Source: Runella rosea (GTDB taxonomy: Bacteria > Bacteroidota > Bacteroidia > Cytophagales > Spirosomataceae). From it: a DNA stretch of 64,000 bases. The position numbers were made by a program, and so were the translations under genes. The stretch covers positions 558,001 through 622,000 of the forward strand of contig NZ_CP030850.1 of the NCBI RefSeq assembly GCF_003325355.1. The letters run 5' to 3'. Below the pieces are notes generated by a model. The model was not told where the DNA came from, did no database searches, and saw nothing but the letters and a program-made list of their open reading frames with translations. Of this stretch, positions 27,606 to 36,345 are shown in pieces (the stretch's first letter is position 1; the number at the start of each line of letters is the position of its first letter).

Positions 27606-30600
27606 TTATCCAAATAAATTTCCTTGTATCACTTTATTCTCAGAGGCCTGCTTGCTTTCTCGAATGAGACTGTCGCGGTTGCTCAGTAAGCCGGTAGCCT
27701 GTTTGTGGTCATTGCAACCGGCGGGCAGTAATTCCAATAAGGAAGTGACAACGCGCCAAAAAGCCGATTCGGGGCTGTCAGCTACGGCGGCAATATGAGC
27801 CAGTAAAGGACTGCGATTGGCCCCGGCATACAGGTGCATGGCGCGGTGTACCTGGTCGATGAGAGTATCGGTTTTATTTTCCCCCAGGCGTTTGTTGATG
27901 GCTATCCGTTCCTGATAATTACCAAGGGTTTGCTTGTTGCCTTTTTTGATCAATAAATGCTCGGTAAAGAGCTCATTGACATTGATAGTCAAGCCCACCC
28001 GGCTGAATTTGGCGGCATCGTCAAACTCACTTTCGGCAAAGCCATAGAGTTGGAGCCAACCAATGTAAAATTTGGTAAAATCATCCCCATCAAAACCTTT
28101 AAGAAGGGCATTAAAAGCACTTTCACGGGCTAATTCCAACAATTCGGCTACTGTTACTTCGGTCCCATCGGCTTTTTCTACTTTATTGTATTGGCCAAAC
28201 TCACTGACTGCTTGCCCAAAACATGCAGTGAGCAAATCAGCACCTCGAAAACCCAACTTATATAACTCCGTGACTTCTTTAGCTACAGTTTTTTCTACTG
28301 CTTTTTTCACTTCTTTGTAATCTCCGTATCCTCTGCTTTGAGCGGGTTTACATGAAACAGTTACGGATGAACCTAATGCAGAACTTGATAATCCTAAACT
28401 TCTATTCGCCATTTCTGTATCCATTGGCCAACTTCCCGTAATATTCATTCTGGCACCAAGTATAGAATTACAGAGGGTTGTCCAAGCTTCCGTACTTTGA
28501 TGAGCAAACATGATACTGACAATTTCTGAAGTTTGGTGTTCAATAGCATCAAATATTTGTGTCAATTTATCTTCAAAATGTTGTTTAGCCTCATTTTTGT
28601 TATTATTATGATGATGTTTTAAAGCTGTGCATTCTTCACTTTTAGGGGTCTGAGGGGTCGCAAAATTCAAGGGATAAATATCATTTAACATACGTTTTAA
28701 CCATACATAGAAAAAATCAGATAAATCAGCGTATGCGATTGCGTCGTAATAGGGTGGATCAGTAATAACTGCCGTTAAATGTTTGTCAGAAAACTGAGAT
28801 TTGTCACCACTACTGGCATTTTTTAATTCGACAGAAAATGGATAATCATTTTCAGATTCAATATATCTGGTTATCCAATCCAATTGATTTAATAAACTCC
28901 CCATATTATTGCCCAAAAGATAGCCTTCTGGATAATCGAACATCATTGGAATAGCTTGTTTAGAAAATGGGCTTTGAATCCCCTCCCTTGATACGTCCCA
29001 TCTACCAAAGGAAGTGGAAATTGCAGTCCCTCTATCTATTAAAATTGCTAAATATGTAATAATAGCTTTTCTATAGCTTTCTTCAATGTATAATAATTCC
29101 TGTTTAAGTAAGTTTAGGTTTTGAATAAGGGTTTGTAAAGCATATAGTTGGCGAGAAGTGAACATCTCTCCCCAAGTTTTATAGCCCCAAGACATGATTG
29201 ATCCACCTGTCAATGCTTTTGGTAAAAGTTCAGAAGGTAATGGTATCTCTGGAGTAATTATATTTTGTTCTAACTCAGTTGGTAATCTATATCTTTTACC
29301 TTCAGGTGTATCATATATTACAGCAATCAATCTGACTTTTCGACTTCCATTTTCAATTTCTGCTCTTATTGATTTAACATCTGTAATACTTTTACAACAT
29401 GGGCACAATAAATTACCTTTAGATACAAAGCCTTCTACCTCACAACTTCCTTCAGCTATTTCAAAATCAATTTTTTTATCTAATATAGTTGGAGACAAAT
29501 AGTACTTTTTATCTGGTTTATTAACTAAATAAAATTGTCTAAGTAATGGTACTTCTGCCCTACAAGATGGGTTGCTGCAAGTGGCGATACGAGTCCAATA
29601 ATAAGCAATGGGCTTATTACCTTTTTCATCAGCAGGGTAAAGGTGGCCTATTTCGTTTTCAGTATTGTTTATTAATTTCTTTGCATAAAATTCTACATCA
29701 AAGCTTAAACGGTTAGGTATTTCTATTTTTAAGTTCTCAGTATCAGGGTGTTTGCCGTTTTCTTTGCACCATTTTTTTAATTCATCCCTCCCATATAAAT
29801 TTTCAAATTCACTTTTACTGTATGTGATTGGTTTGCCGTATTTCTGAGGGAATTCCAAACTGCCTTTTTGGATGATATGCGCTACGGGATTGATGTCGTT
29901 GCCGTATGTTCGGCAACCCAATCGAGCCGCTTCAAGCGGAATGGCCCCGCCACCCGCAAAAGGGTCGAAAACCTTAGGCATCCGGTCGAGGAAAGATTCA
30001 ATGGCTTGATTGAGGGCAACCGTTAATTGTTTGGAGGTGTCGGTTTCAAGATGGCGGTCAGACAGGCTGTAAAGTTCTGTTTCAGTATTTTTAACGGCGC
30101 TGTATAATTCCTCAAACTCTTTTAGCAATTCATCAGCGCTTTTTGGGTTACTGCCGGCAGATGCCTGTAAACTGTTATGAGCGACAAAAATGAGTTTTCG
30201 GGCTTTGTTGATGATGGCTTCGTTGTTTTTGTTATCCCATTTGATGAGACTGGCGTCGCTGAGTTGTTTACCGGCCGCAGGCGAGGGTCGGCTATGAAGC
30301 AACGCCTGCTGCATATCTTCCGTAAACTTCCCAATGAACATTTGCAGGCGGTTTCGGAGGCTGTCTTCCATGGGGTCAAAAACGGCCGTCCACGGGATGT
30401 CTTTGTAAGGCGCATACGGGTCGCCGGGGTTGTTTTCTTTTCCAAGCAGTATTTCTACCGAATCACGGAACGCCTGTGGGCAATTAGGGTCAAGCGGATC
30501 AGGTACCAAGCTGGCAAACACTACCGCCCGACACACCGGCAGCGGTCGGCGTGCCCACCACAGGTGCAGCGTACTGATATGCCCATGCCGAATTGATTTA

Positions 30601-30689
30601 TCTCTTACACTTTCCGCCGATATTTCTTTGATCGGCATGGCTACTTCTATGAGTTTTTTAGGGGCGGTCATTGGTATATTTTCTCTCAA
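27606..30689 (-). CDS. DUF1156 DNA methyltransferase, anti-phage associated
   Basis: The 1027-residue protein opens with the DUF1156 domain (KEISAESVRDKSIRHGHIST, 21-40). SAM-binding motif I FDPFAGGGAIPLEAARLG is at 241-258 and catalytic motif IV TDPPYYD at 642-648, so it should methylate DNA at adenine N6 or cytosine N4. A zinc-ribbon-like set of cysteines (371, 376, 429, 431) lies in the presumed target-recognition region. An alternative start at 30671 would give MTAPKKLIEV, common in the family. Base composition is uneven: the ends are GC-richer (34/60 at 29881-29940, 31/60 at 27841-27900), the centre AT-rich (18/60 at 28861-28920, 20/60 at 29101-29160). It probably marks self DNA. Confidence 0.88.
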   Translation of the reverse strand: MRENIPMTAPKKLIEVAMPIKEISAESVRDKSIRHGHISTLHLWWARRPLPVCRAVVFASLVPDPLDPNCPQAFRDSVEILLGKENNPGDPYAPYKDIPWTAVFDPMEDSLRNRLQMFIGKFTEDMQQALLHSRPSPAAGKQLSDASLIKWDNKNNEAIINKARKLIFVAHNSLQASAGSNPKSADELLKEFEELYSAVKNTETELYSLSDRHLETDTSKQLTVALNQAIESFLDRMPKVFDPFAGGGAIPLEAARLGCRTYGNDINPVAHIIQKGSLEFPQKYGKPITYSKSEFENLYGRDELKKWCKENGKHPDTENLKIEIPNRLSFDVEFYAKKLINNTENEIGHLYPADEKGNKPIAYYWTRIATCSNPSCRAEVPLLRQFYLVNKPDKKYYLSPTILDKKIDFEIAEGSCEVEGFVSKGNLLCPCCKSITDVKSIRAEIENGSRKVRLIAVIYDTPEGKRYRLPTELEQNIITPEIPLPSELLPKALTGGSIMSWGYKTWGEMFTSRQLYALQTLIQNLNLLKQELLYIEESYRKAIITYLAILIDRGTAISTSFGRWDVSREGIQSPFSKQAIPMMFDYPEGYLLGNNMGSLLNQLDWITRYIESENDYPFSVELKNASSGDKSQFSDKHLTAVITDPPYYDAIAYADLSDFFYVWLKRMLNDIYPLNFATPQTPKSEECTALKHHHNNNKNEAKQHFEDKLTQIFDAIEHQTSEIVSIMFAHQSTEAWTTLCNSILGARMNITGSWPMDTEMANRSLGLSSSALGSSVTVSCKPAQSRGYGDYKEVKKAVEKTVAKEVTELYKLGFRGADLLTACFGQAVSEFGQYNKVEKADGTEVTVAELLELARESAFNALLKGFDGDDFTKFYIGWLQLYGFAESEFDDAAKFSRVGLTINVNELFTEHLLIKKGNKQTLGNYQERIAINKRLGENKTDTLIDQVHRAMHLYAGANRSPLLAHIAAVADSPESAFWRVVTSLLELLPAGCNDHKQATGLLSNRDSLIRESKQASENKVIQGNLFG

Positions 30690-30714
30690 TAGGATACGTT
30701 TATGTTTTTTGGTT

Positions 30715-30745
30715 GTTTACGTTTTCGTAAACGGTACTGTTTTGT
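30715..30745. promoter_or_regulatory. Palindromic GTTTACG-CGTAAAC site upstream of the methyltransferase
   Basis: GTTTACG (30715-30721), TTTT and CGTAAAC (30726-30732) form a perfect 7-bp inverted repeat. A weaker repeat CTGTTTTGTAAACAG follows at about 30736-30750. It lies 26 bp before the methyltransferase start. The half-site CGTAAAC recurs at 38345-38397, suggesting a shared regulator. Confidence 0.45.
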
Positions 30746-30770
30746 AAACAGAATTACTTCGGGCAAACTT

Positions 30771-31799
30771 TTACTGATTCAGATAGTCAAATTTTCCCCA
30801 ATCCTGCTTGTTGAGTTTTAGAGCTAAATCTTGGGCAGTATCCGCTTTCAACACAGCCGCAATCTCTCTGAAATATTTTTTCGATTGCAGCATTCCCCCG
30901 CTTGTTTGTTTATAAAAATAAGTTTCAAAGCCTTCTGACAGGAGAAATACCTGCAAATCGTAGGCGTTTATTTCCTCTATTCTGTTCTCCCATTGGTTTA
31001 TCTTATTGAGAGCTTCCAGCTTCAATAGTTCTTCGCTTTCTCCACTGTTATTCCACGAAACACTTACACTTTTTAAACCCTTTTCGACTACCAACACAGC
31101 TCTGATCTCATGGATTGTACGTACGGCTTTGTCGGAATAGGCACCAAAATATTTAGCACGTTGATGGGTATAAGCACCTCCTGAATTTGGACACATATAA
31201 ACGCCATCGTTCACTTCGTGTAACGTGCCCGATGAGCTTACTACGTCCAAAAGATATTTCCATTTTGGCAGGTAGTTGTTTCGGTCAAGAAAACTCCGAA
31301 ACTCCTCCACAAGGTAGTAAAGTGAAGTGTTTTGGTAAGCGTTTTCGAGGGCATCAACGAAATTCTCAAGGGAAAGCGGTTGTAGAATGACGCCGGCTTC
31401 TTTCGCTTTATGAACGCTTTCTTTGAGTTGAGAAGAGATGTTATCTTCCTCAAAATTACTTAACAGAAACAGGATTTTTGTCTGAATAGAATCATTAAAG
31501 CCCTTGATGTGGTTGATTAATTGCTCGTCATAAAACCAATTTGTTCTTTTTACTTCAAAGAAGACAGAAAAGGAGTTCTGAACAATCGTCAGGTCCGGAA
31601 TACTGTTTTTGCCTTTACTTTGCTGGTTAAACACCGGTCCCACGACCAAATCGGTACCTGATCCTGCGATAGTGACCAAAAATTCCTGAAAACGTTTGGG
31701 ACTTTCTTCATAAAGCAGCTTCATAACCAATCCACAGTGATTGGTCAGTATGTTTTCGGGCTGGTGATAATCGGCAAATAAGGATATAGGTTTGCTCAT
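30771..31799 (-). CDS. PD-(D/E)XK nuclease-like protein of the defence operon
   Basis: I place the start at 31799, whose ATG overlaps the helicase stop as ATGA; an in-frame ATG at 31838 would extend 39 bp into the helicase gene. The 342-residue protein contains GSGTDLVVGPVF, then NSIPDLTI and VFFEVKRT: Asp69 and Glu82-x-Lys84 match the PD-(D/E)XK nuclease core. The remaining 250 residues are unassigned. In this setting it would be the DNA-cleaving subunit working with the SNF2 helicase, spared by methylation from the next gene. No family name was recognised; the nuclease call rests on the motif and the context. Confidence 0.6.
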   Translation of the reverse strand: MSKPISLFADYHQPENILTNHCGLVMKLLYEESPKRFQEFLVTIAGSGTDLVVGPVFNQQSKGKNSIPDLTIVQNSFSVFFEVKRTNWFYDEQLINHIKGFNDSIQTKILFLLSNFEEDNISSQLKESVHKAKEAGVILQPLSLENFVDALENAYQNTSLYYLVEEFRSFLDRNNYLPKWKYLLDVVSSSGTLHEVNDGVYMCPNSGGAYTHQRAKYFGAYSDKAVRTIHEIRAVLVVEKGLKSVSVSWNNSGESEELLKLEALNKINQWENRIEEINAYDLQVFLLSEGFETYFYKQTSGGMLQSKKYFREIAAVLKADTAQDLALKLNKQDWGKFDYLNQ

Positions 31800-34700
31800 A
31801 CAATGGTTGAGGTATAAGAGTGTAACTTTGATTTCCACTCGTTCATGGGTAAAAAGTACTGTACACCCTTAGATTTTAGTTCAAAAGTCAACGCCTTGGC
31901 AGGATTCTGAATGCGGTATAGTTTGGGTTCGCTTTTACAATTCATCACGATATACAGCCAAGCCGCATCACCGAGTTGGGCCAACCGGTTCATTTCATTT
32001 TCTGAAAGCATCACACTGCCATCCGAGCCACTTCGCCCTTTTACTTCGATGTATCGTTTGAGTTCTTCGGAGCTGATGCTTTTTATGTCGTAGCCTTCGT
32101 TATTGGCACTCACATCCACCGGTTTCCAGCCTACGCTGCTTTCGTAGTCCATAGCCGTTTTCATCGCAATTGCCTCGGCTTCATCATCCCGGCTCATCCC
32201 GTAATGGCCCTTGTATTCCAGTTGGGTAAGCGGTACCACATAAGCACAGCCCAATACTTCCGGAGCCTTGGGGCTGAGTTGGGCCATCAGTTCCAGACTT
32301 GCCAAACGGCTTTCCTTCTTATGAATGAGTTCATTAATGCGCTCCTGTTTTTTCAAGATCTTTTCCTGCACTTTGGTATCACCCAACAATACCTTCGTTT
32401 GCAGCTCCTGAATGGCAATCTGCAAGTCCATGATGACCCTCGTAAAAGCCGATTCAAGGTATTTTTTACGGTCGGCTGCGTCTTTCAACACATGGTCTTT
32501 GGTATCGTCAAATTGTGGGACCGTAATTTTTTCAAAACTCCATTGAATCACTTCATCCGTACTGATGACAGTAGGAGGCTCAATGGGTTTGGTAAAATCG
32601 GTCGGTGCGTGCAAATCAAGAAATTTTGCCGGCGAAGTGATTTGAAATTCACCATTATTGGCTTGATGTACCATTACTAATCGTTCATCGGCAATACTGT
32701 CTTCCTGATAACCGGGCCGATTATCTACAATTTGGCTTTTTACAAAAAAGGCAAAGTAATCTTCTTTGTCATCGGGAGAAACAAGGATGGTCCCTTTGAT
32801 CATATCTTCCCGGTACAGATTACGAACTGCTTTGACCAAACTGTCAAAAACAGGGTTGCCGGGGTTTATATAATGGACCTTTCCCAAGTCTCCAAGATTC
32901 TGATAATCAAGAAATACCTGTTTATCGAAGCAAAATTGAATGGATTTAAGCGCATCAAAGTGAATTTTATGCCTGTCCCGCAGTTCAGTAACGACGGCAT
33001 CCGGCATTTTGTCAATCCGGTAAATGGACGGTCTCAATTCCGTAAAAACTCCGCCCAGGCTTTTGAAGGCTTTTTCAAAAAACAGACGAATGTAAATGGG
33101 CTGGAGACGCTTTTCGTCTGAATTTTCTTTCAAAATTCGGGCATCTTTAAAGTCAATGGTGCTGTGGGCCAACTTGGCTTTTTGTTCCTTTATTTTTTCA
33201 GTAAACCTGATTTTCAACACTTCATCTTCCTGAGCCAAAAACCTATCCAAGTCGGTTTCTTTGCCGTTGAAAACGGAGTTGATAATATCATCCAAGCCAA
33301 CGCCTTCCAGTACATCCTGAATGACGTCATACACGCGGTCGTCACCGATACCTTCCCGAATAATGTCCAATTTGGTTAACAGGCGTTCCAGTACTTTTCC
33401 TTCTTTGGTATTGCTTGCCACCATGTTAAAAACCAGTACATCCTGTTTTTGGCCATAGCGATGAATTCTACCCATGCGCTGCTCCAATCGGTTGGGGTTC
33501 CATGGAATGTCCCAATTGATCAGCAAACGGCAGAATTGCAGGTTGATCCCTTCACCGGCGGCATCGGTCGCGATCAGAATTTGGGTATCAGGCTTAGCAA
33601 AGCTCCACTGAGCTTCCCGGCGTTCGTCCACCATTTTACCTCCGTGAATGGTAACGACTTTATAGCCACCGCTTTTGGTAAGACGTTCTTCCAAATACAG
33701 CAACGTATCTTTGTGTTCGGTGAAGATGACCAGCTTTTCTCCTTTATCCAGTACACCGTTGGATTTAAGCAGCTCCTGTAATTCCTGAAATTTCTTCTCT
33801 TCCTGCTTTCGATTATAAAGCGTCTGAGCCATCTCAAACAACTTTTTAACTTCGATGGCTTCCAGTTGTATCTCTCCCAGGCTCTTAGCAGTAGTAAAGA
33901 GCTTAAATTTACGAGGGTCGGAGAGGATATTTTCCAGCGCGTCTCTTTCATCATCCTCCAGTTCTTCAAATTCTTCAATGTTGCCCACATCAAAGCCCTC
34001 CAGCTTGTGGCGTTGATTCCAAAGGTTGGGGTTTTTATTGACCTCATCTACAATGCCCTGTAAGGCTTTCCATCTTCTTTCCAGCGTATTTTTAATGGCG
34101 TAGATAGAACTTACCAATCGGCGCTGCATGACTGTTAAAGCCAAAGAAACGTGGATGTTTTTGGTCTCGGTGGCTTCTTCTTTTTTCTTGCTCAGGTATC
34201 GGGTTACGGCTTCGTAGAGCTCTTTTTCTTCAGCAGTAAGTTGGTAGGCAACCGTTTTTGTATAACGACTCTTGAACAGAGGATTACCCTGCCAATCCTT
34301 CATATCTTCTTTTAAACGACGAATGAAGAACTTGTTTATCCCATTGTGTTCCAGCTCTTTGATTCGGGTAGAAGCTATTTCATCTGTGGCAAAAATATCT
34401 TCATCCAAAAGTTGCAAAAGCTTTTTGAAAGTATCCTTTCTGCCCCGGTGAGGTGTAGCGGTGAGCAGCAAAATGTGCTCACATTGCTGTGATAAAACCT
34501 GCGCTGCCTTATAGCGCTGCGAGAGGTATATTTTACTGCCATAGTCGTAGGCAGAGAGTTTATGGCACTCATCAAATACCACCAAATCCCAATGAGAGTT
34601 GCCGGCAACATTGAGGACATCTTCGCGGCACATAAAATCAATGGAACTGACTACCCTCTGCGCGGTATGGAAAATGGTAGGGTCAGAAGAAAAAAGACTT

Positions 34701-35242
34701 CTGTTTACCAGCGTAAAAGGAATATTGAATTTTACGCCCATTTCATCTTCCTGCCATTGTTTGGTAAGACCACCGGGGGTAATAATTAAAATCCTTTCTG
34801 CCAACCCTCTCATCATCAATTCTTTGATAAGAAGTCCTGTCATAATCGTTTTCCCTGCACCGGTATCATCGGCCAACAGAAAACGAATTTTGGGCATAGG
34901 CAGGAGAAACTTGTAAACAGCTTCCACCTGATGCGGCAAAGGGTCCACAATACTGCAATTAACGGCAAATAAAGGGTCAAATTGATAAGCGGAATTAATT
35001 CGTTCTGCTTCCGCGAACAGGGCAAACTTTGTGGGATCGCCCTTAAAATTGAAGGTTCCTTCTTCCGCTAAAACCTCTAATGCTTCAAATTCCCCTTTTG
35101 AAATAACTTTGGTATTGGCACGCTTGGAGTTGACACCCGTAAATTTCAGGGAAACCATCGAACCCAGTGGCTGTATTTGATTAACCGTAACTGCTTCGGA
35201 AGGAATCAGATTTTTAACAATTTGTCCGGGTTGTATAGGCAT
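31796..35242 (-). CDS. SNF2-family helicase with C-terminal DUF3883 domain
   Basis: The 1148-residue protein has helicase motifs Walker A ADDTGAGKT (124-132), DECH box VVFDECHKLS (221-230), LLTATPHRG, TDAAGEGINLQF and motif VI EQRMGRIHRYGQ. After a charged coiled-coil middle, the last 120 residues form a DUF3883-type domain (GYDIKSISSEEL, then RYIEVKGR) with a PD-(D/E)XK-like Glu-x-Lys. DUF3883 helicases are common in anti-phage loci. It is the first large gene of the operon; its stop overlaps the nuclease gene start by 4 bp. G+C is moderate, unlike the second helicase at 17961. Confidence 0.88.
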   Translation of the reverse strand: MPIQPGQIVKNLIPSEAVTVNQIQPLGSMVSLKFTGVNSKRANTKVISKGEFEALEVLAEEGTFNFKGDPTKFALFAEAERINSAYQFDPLFAVNCSIVDPLPHQVEAVYKFLLPMPKIRFLLADDTGAGKTIMTGLLIKELMMRGLAERILIITPGGLTKQWQEDEMGVKFNIPFTLVNRSLFSSDPTIFHTAQRVVSSIDFMCREDVLNVAGNSHWDLVVFDECHKLSAYDYGSKIYLSQRYKAAQVLSQQCEHILLLTATPHRGRKDTFKKLLQLLDEDIFATDEIASTRIKELEHNGINKFFIRRLKEDMKDWQGNPLFKSRYTKTVAYQLTAEEKELYEAVTRYLSKKKEEATETKNIHVSLALTVMQRRLVSSIYAIKNTLERRWKALQGIVDEVNKNPNLWNQRHKLEGFDVGNIEEFEELEDDERDALENILSDPRKFKLFTTAKSLGEIQLEAIEVKKLFEMAQTLYNRKQEEKKFQELQELLKSNGVLDKGEKLVIFTEHKDTLLYLEERLTKSGGYKVVTIHGGKMVDERREAQWSFAKPDTQILIATDAAGEGINLQFCRLLINWDIPWNPNRLEQRMGRIHRYGQKQDVLVFNMVASNTKEGKVLERLLTKLDIIREGIGDDRVYDVIQDVLEGVGLDDIINSVFNGKETDLDRFLAQEDEVLKIRFTEKIKEQKAKLAHSTIDFKDARILKENSDEKRLQPIYIRLFFEKAFKSLGGVFTELRPSIYRIDKMPDAVVTELRDRHKIHFDALKSIQFCFDKQVFLDYQNLGDLGKVHYINPGNPVFDSLVKAVRNLYREDMIKGTILVSPDDKEDYFAFFVKSQIVDNRPGYQEDSIADERLVMVHQANNGEFQITSPAKFLDLHAPTDFTKPIEPPTVISTDEVIQWSFEKITVPQFDDTKDHVLKDAADRKKYLESAFTRVIMDLQIAIQELQTKVLLGDTKVQEKILKKQERINELIHKKESRLASLELMAQLSPKAPEVLGCAYVVPLTQLEYKGHYGMSRDDEAEAIAMKTAMDYESSVGWKPVDVSANNEGYDIKSISSEELKRYIEVKGRSGSDGSVMLSENEMNRLAQLGDAAWLYIVMNCKSEPKLYRIQNPAKALTFELKSKGVQYFLPMNEWKSKLHSYTSTIV

Positions 35243-35332
35243 GGATTCGGAATGAATAGCTAAGAGGTTAAATTCTTAGGTTTTTTTGAAAAATTTGAAG
35301 TCGGGTGTTGATGAATTAATCAGGCGTCAGTC

Positions 35333-35653
35333 TTATTTAACAAGTACCTTTATCATATCTCCTTTATCGGTACCCGAGAATATCTCCACCATCTCGTACG
35401 TATAACCTAAGTCTCGGAATACCCCTGATTTCATACGTCGGTAAAAAGTTGCGTAACTTACTGATTCGGTGAGCCCTTCCTGTTTGCGTAGTTCGCCATA
35501 CAGACCATGTAATATTTTACAATTAGTCACGCCTATCACTGTGCCTGACCTGACATTGCGAACGATATACCTATGGTGATTTTTCAACGTGTAATGGATT
35601 TTTTGTAAATATATAGAATTACGGTTATTCTCAAGGCTTGATACTATTCTCAC
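35333..35653 (-). CDS. Small hypothetical protein at the head of the defence operon
   Basis: The frame encodes 106 residues from a GTG start (35653); no ATG is available upstream in frame. It is basic, with a possible helix-turn-helix-like segment near VSYATFYRRMKSGVFRDLGY (residues about 65-84). It lies 90 bp upstream of the SNF2 helicase gene in the same direction and may be its regulator, by analogy with small controllers heading restriction operons. I recognise no family. It could also be a non-coding frame, though its length and composition favour a gene. Confidence 0.45.
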   Translation of the reverse strand: MRIVSSLENNRNSIYLQKIHYTLKNHHRYIVRNVRSGTVIGVTNCKILHGLYGELRKQEGLTESVSYATFYRRMKSGVFRDLGYTYEMVEIFSGTDKGDMIKVLVK

Positions 35654-35714
35654 ATATATTTCAAATTAACTTTATTTTCAGCATAGTCACAGCGATAAAT
35701 AGTAGTAAAACGGG

Positions 35715-35876
35715 ATGTTTAGTGTAAGCCTTTATTCAGGACAATCTGAAAAAGCCAATGTTAGTCAATTGTATACGGTTGATTCTAAATGTTTTATGTT
35801 AAAATATGAGATTGATGATAAAAAATATCATTTAAGCTTTAACATAGTATGGCAAGCTAAAGAGTGGAGTAGTTAA
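35715..35876 (+). CDS. Possible 53-residue protein, divergent from the defence operon
   Basis: ATG at 35715 opens a 53-codon frame ending TAA at 35874-35876. The product (starting MFSVSLYSGQSEKANVSQLY, ending WQAKEWSS) alternates polar and hydrophobic residues like a small beta-rich protein. It is one of the few plus-strand candidates in the element and would be divergent from the 35653 gene, 61 bp apart. No family or ribosome binding site was recognised, so this is only a candidate. Confidence 0.3.
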   Translation: MFSVSLYSGQSEKANVSQLYTVDSKCFMLKYEIDDKKYHLSFNIVWQAKEWSS

Positions 35877-36180
35877 CTCAATTTATGCTGTTTGCCAACT
35901 GGTTGATTTTTAGGGCCAAGACCGTTTGATAACTTTTTAATTACACGAAGAAAAAAAATGATCATTAAGATGGATAGACCGGTGCTGTTAGTATCGCTCA
36001 TTCATTTTTTTTTGTCCTAAAAGCTGCTTTTTACCTGCTTGAGGTAGCCTATACCTGTATCAATTTTACTTCTGCGGCATTACCCACTATGGTCTAAAGG
36101 TTTCGTATCACATTTGTATGTACATGGTGTGTATACATTTGTGTTTGGAGAGGATTAAAGTGGCTTGTAGGGGTTATACC

Positions 36181-36290
36181 AAAACCAAAAACTACATTAT
36201 AAGCCTGTAACGTGGGTTTTTAAGGAATATAACATATACCCCTACACGCTGGGGCATGTATATACATTTGTATAGACAATCAGCCAAAAA
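36181..36290. repeat. ~110-bp repeat, left copy, downstream of the AbiE pair
   Basis: This stretch matches 38558-38664 at most positions, including AAAACCAAAA, GCCTGTAACGTGGGTTTTTA, ATAACATATA, CTACACG and TACATTTGTATA. It includes a hairpin with a T-run (terminator-like), partly decayed in this copy. The remainder of 35877-36345 contains further ATACATTTGT motifs but no gene. Confidence 0.65.
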
Positions 36291-36345
36291 GCGACGTTTA
36301 GGTATCATCTGTAAAATGCCTGTTCTGGTTTTTCTTCGGTGAATT

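Noticed and set aside
16513-35242. DISARM, BREX or Druantia assignment of the defence operon
   Set aside because: No DUF1998 (DrmB), PglZ, BrxC or Druantia DruE-like proteins were recognised; DUF1156 and DUF499 point to a different association.
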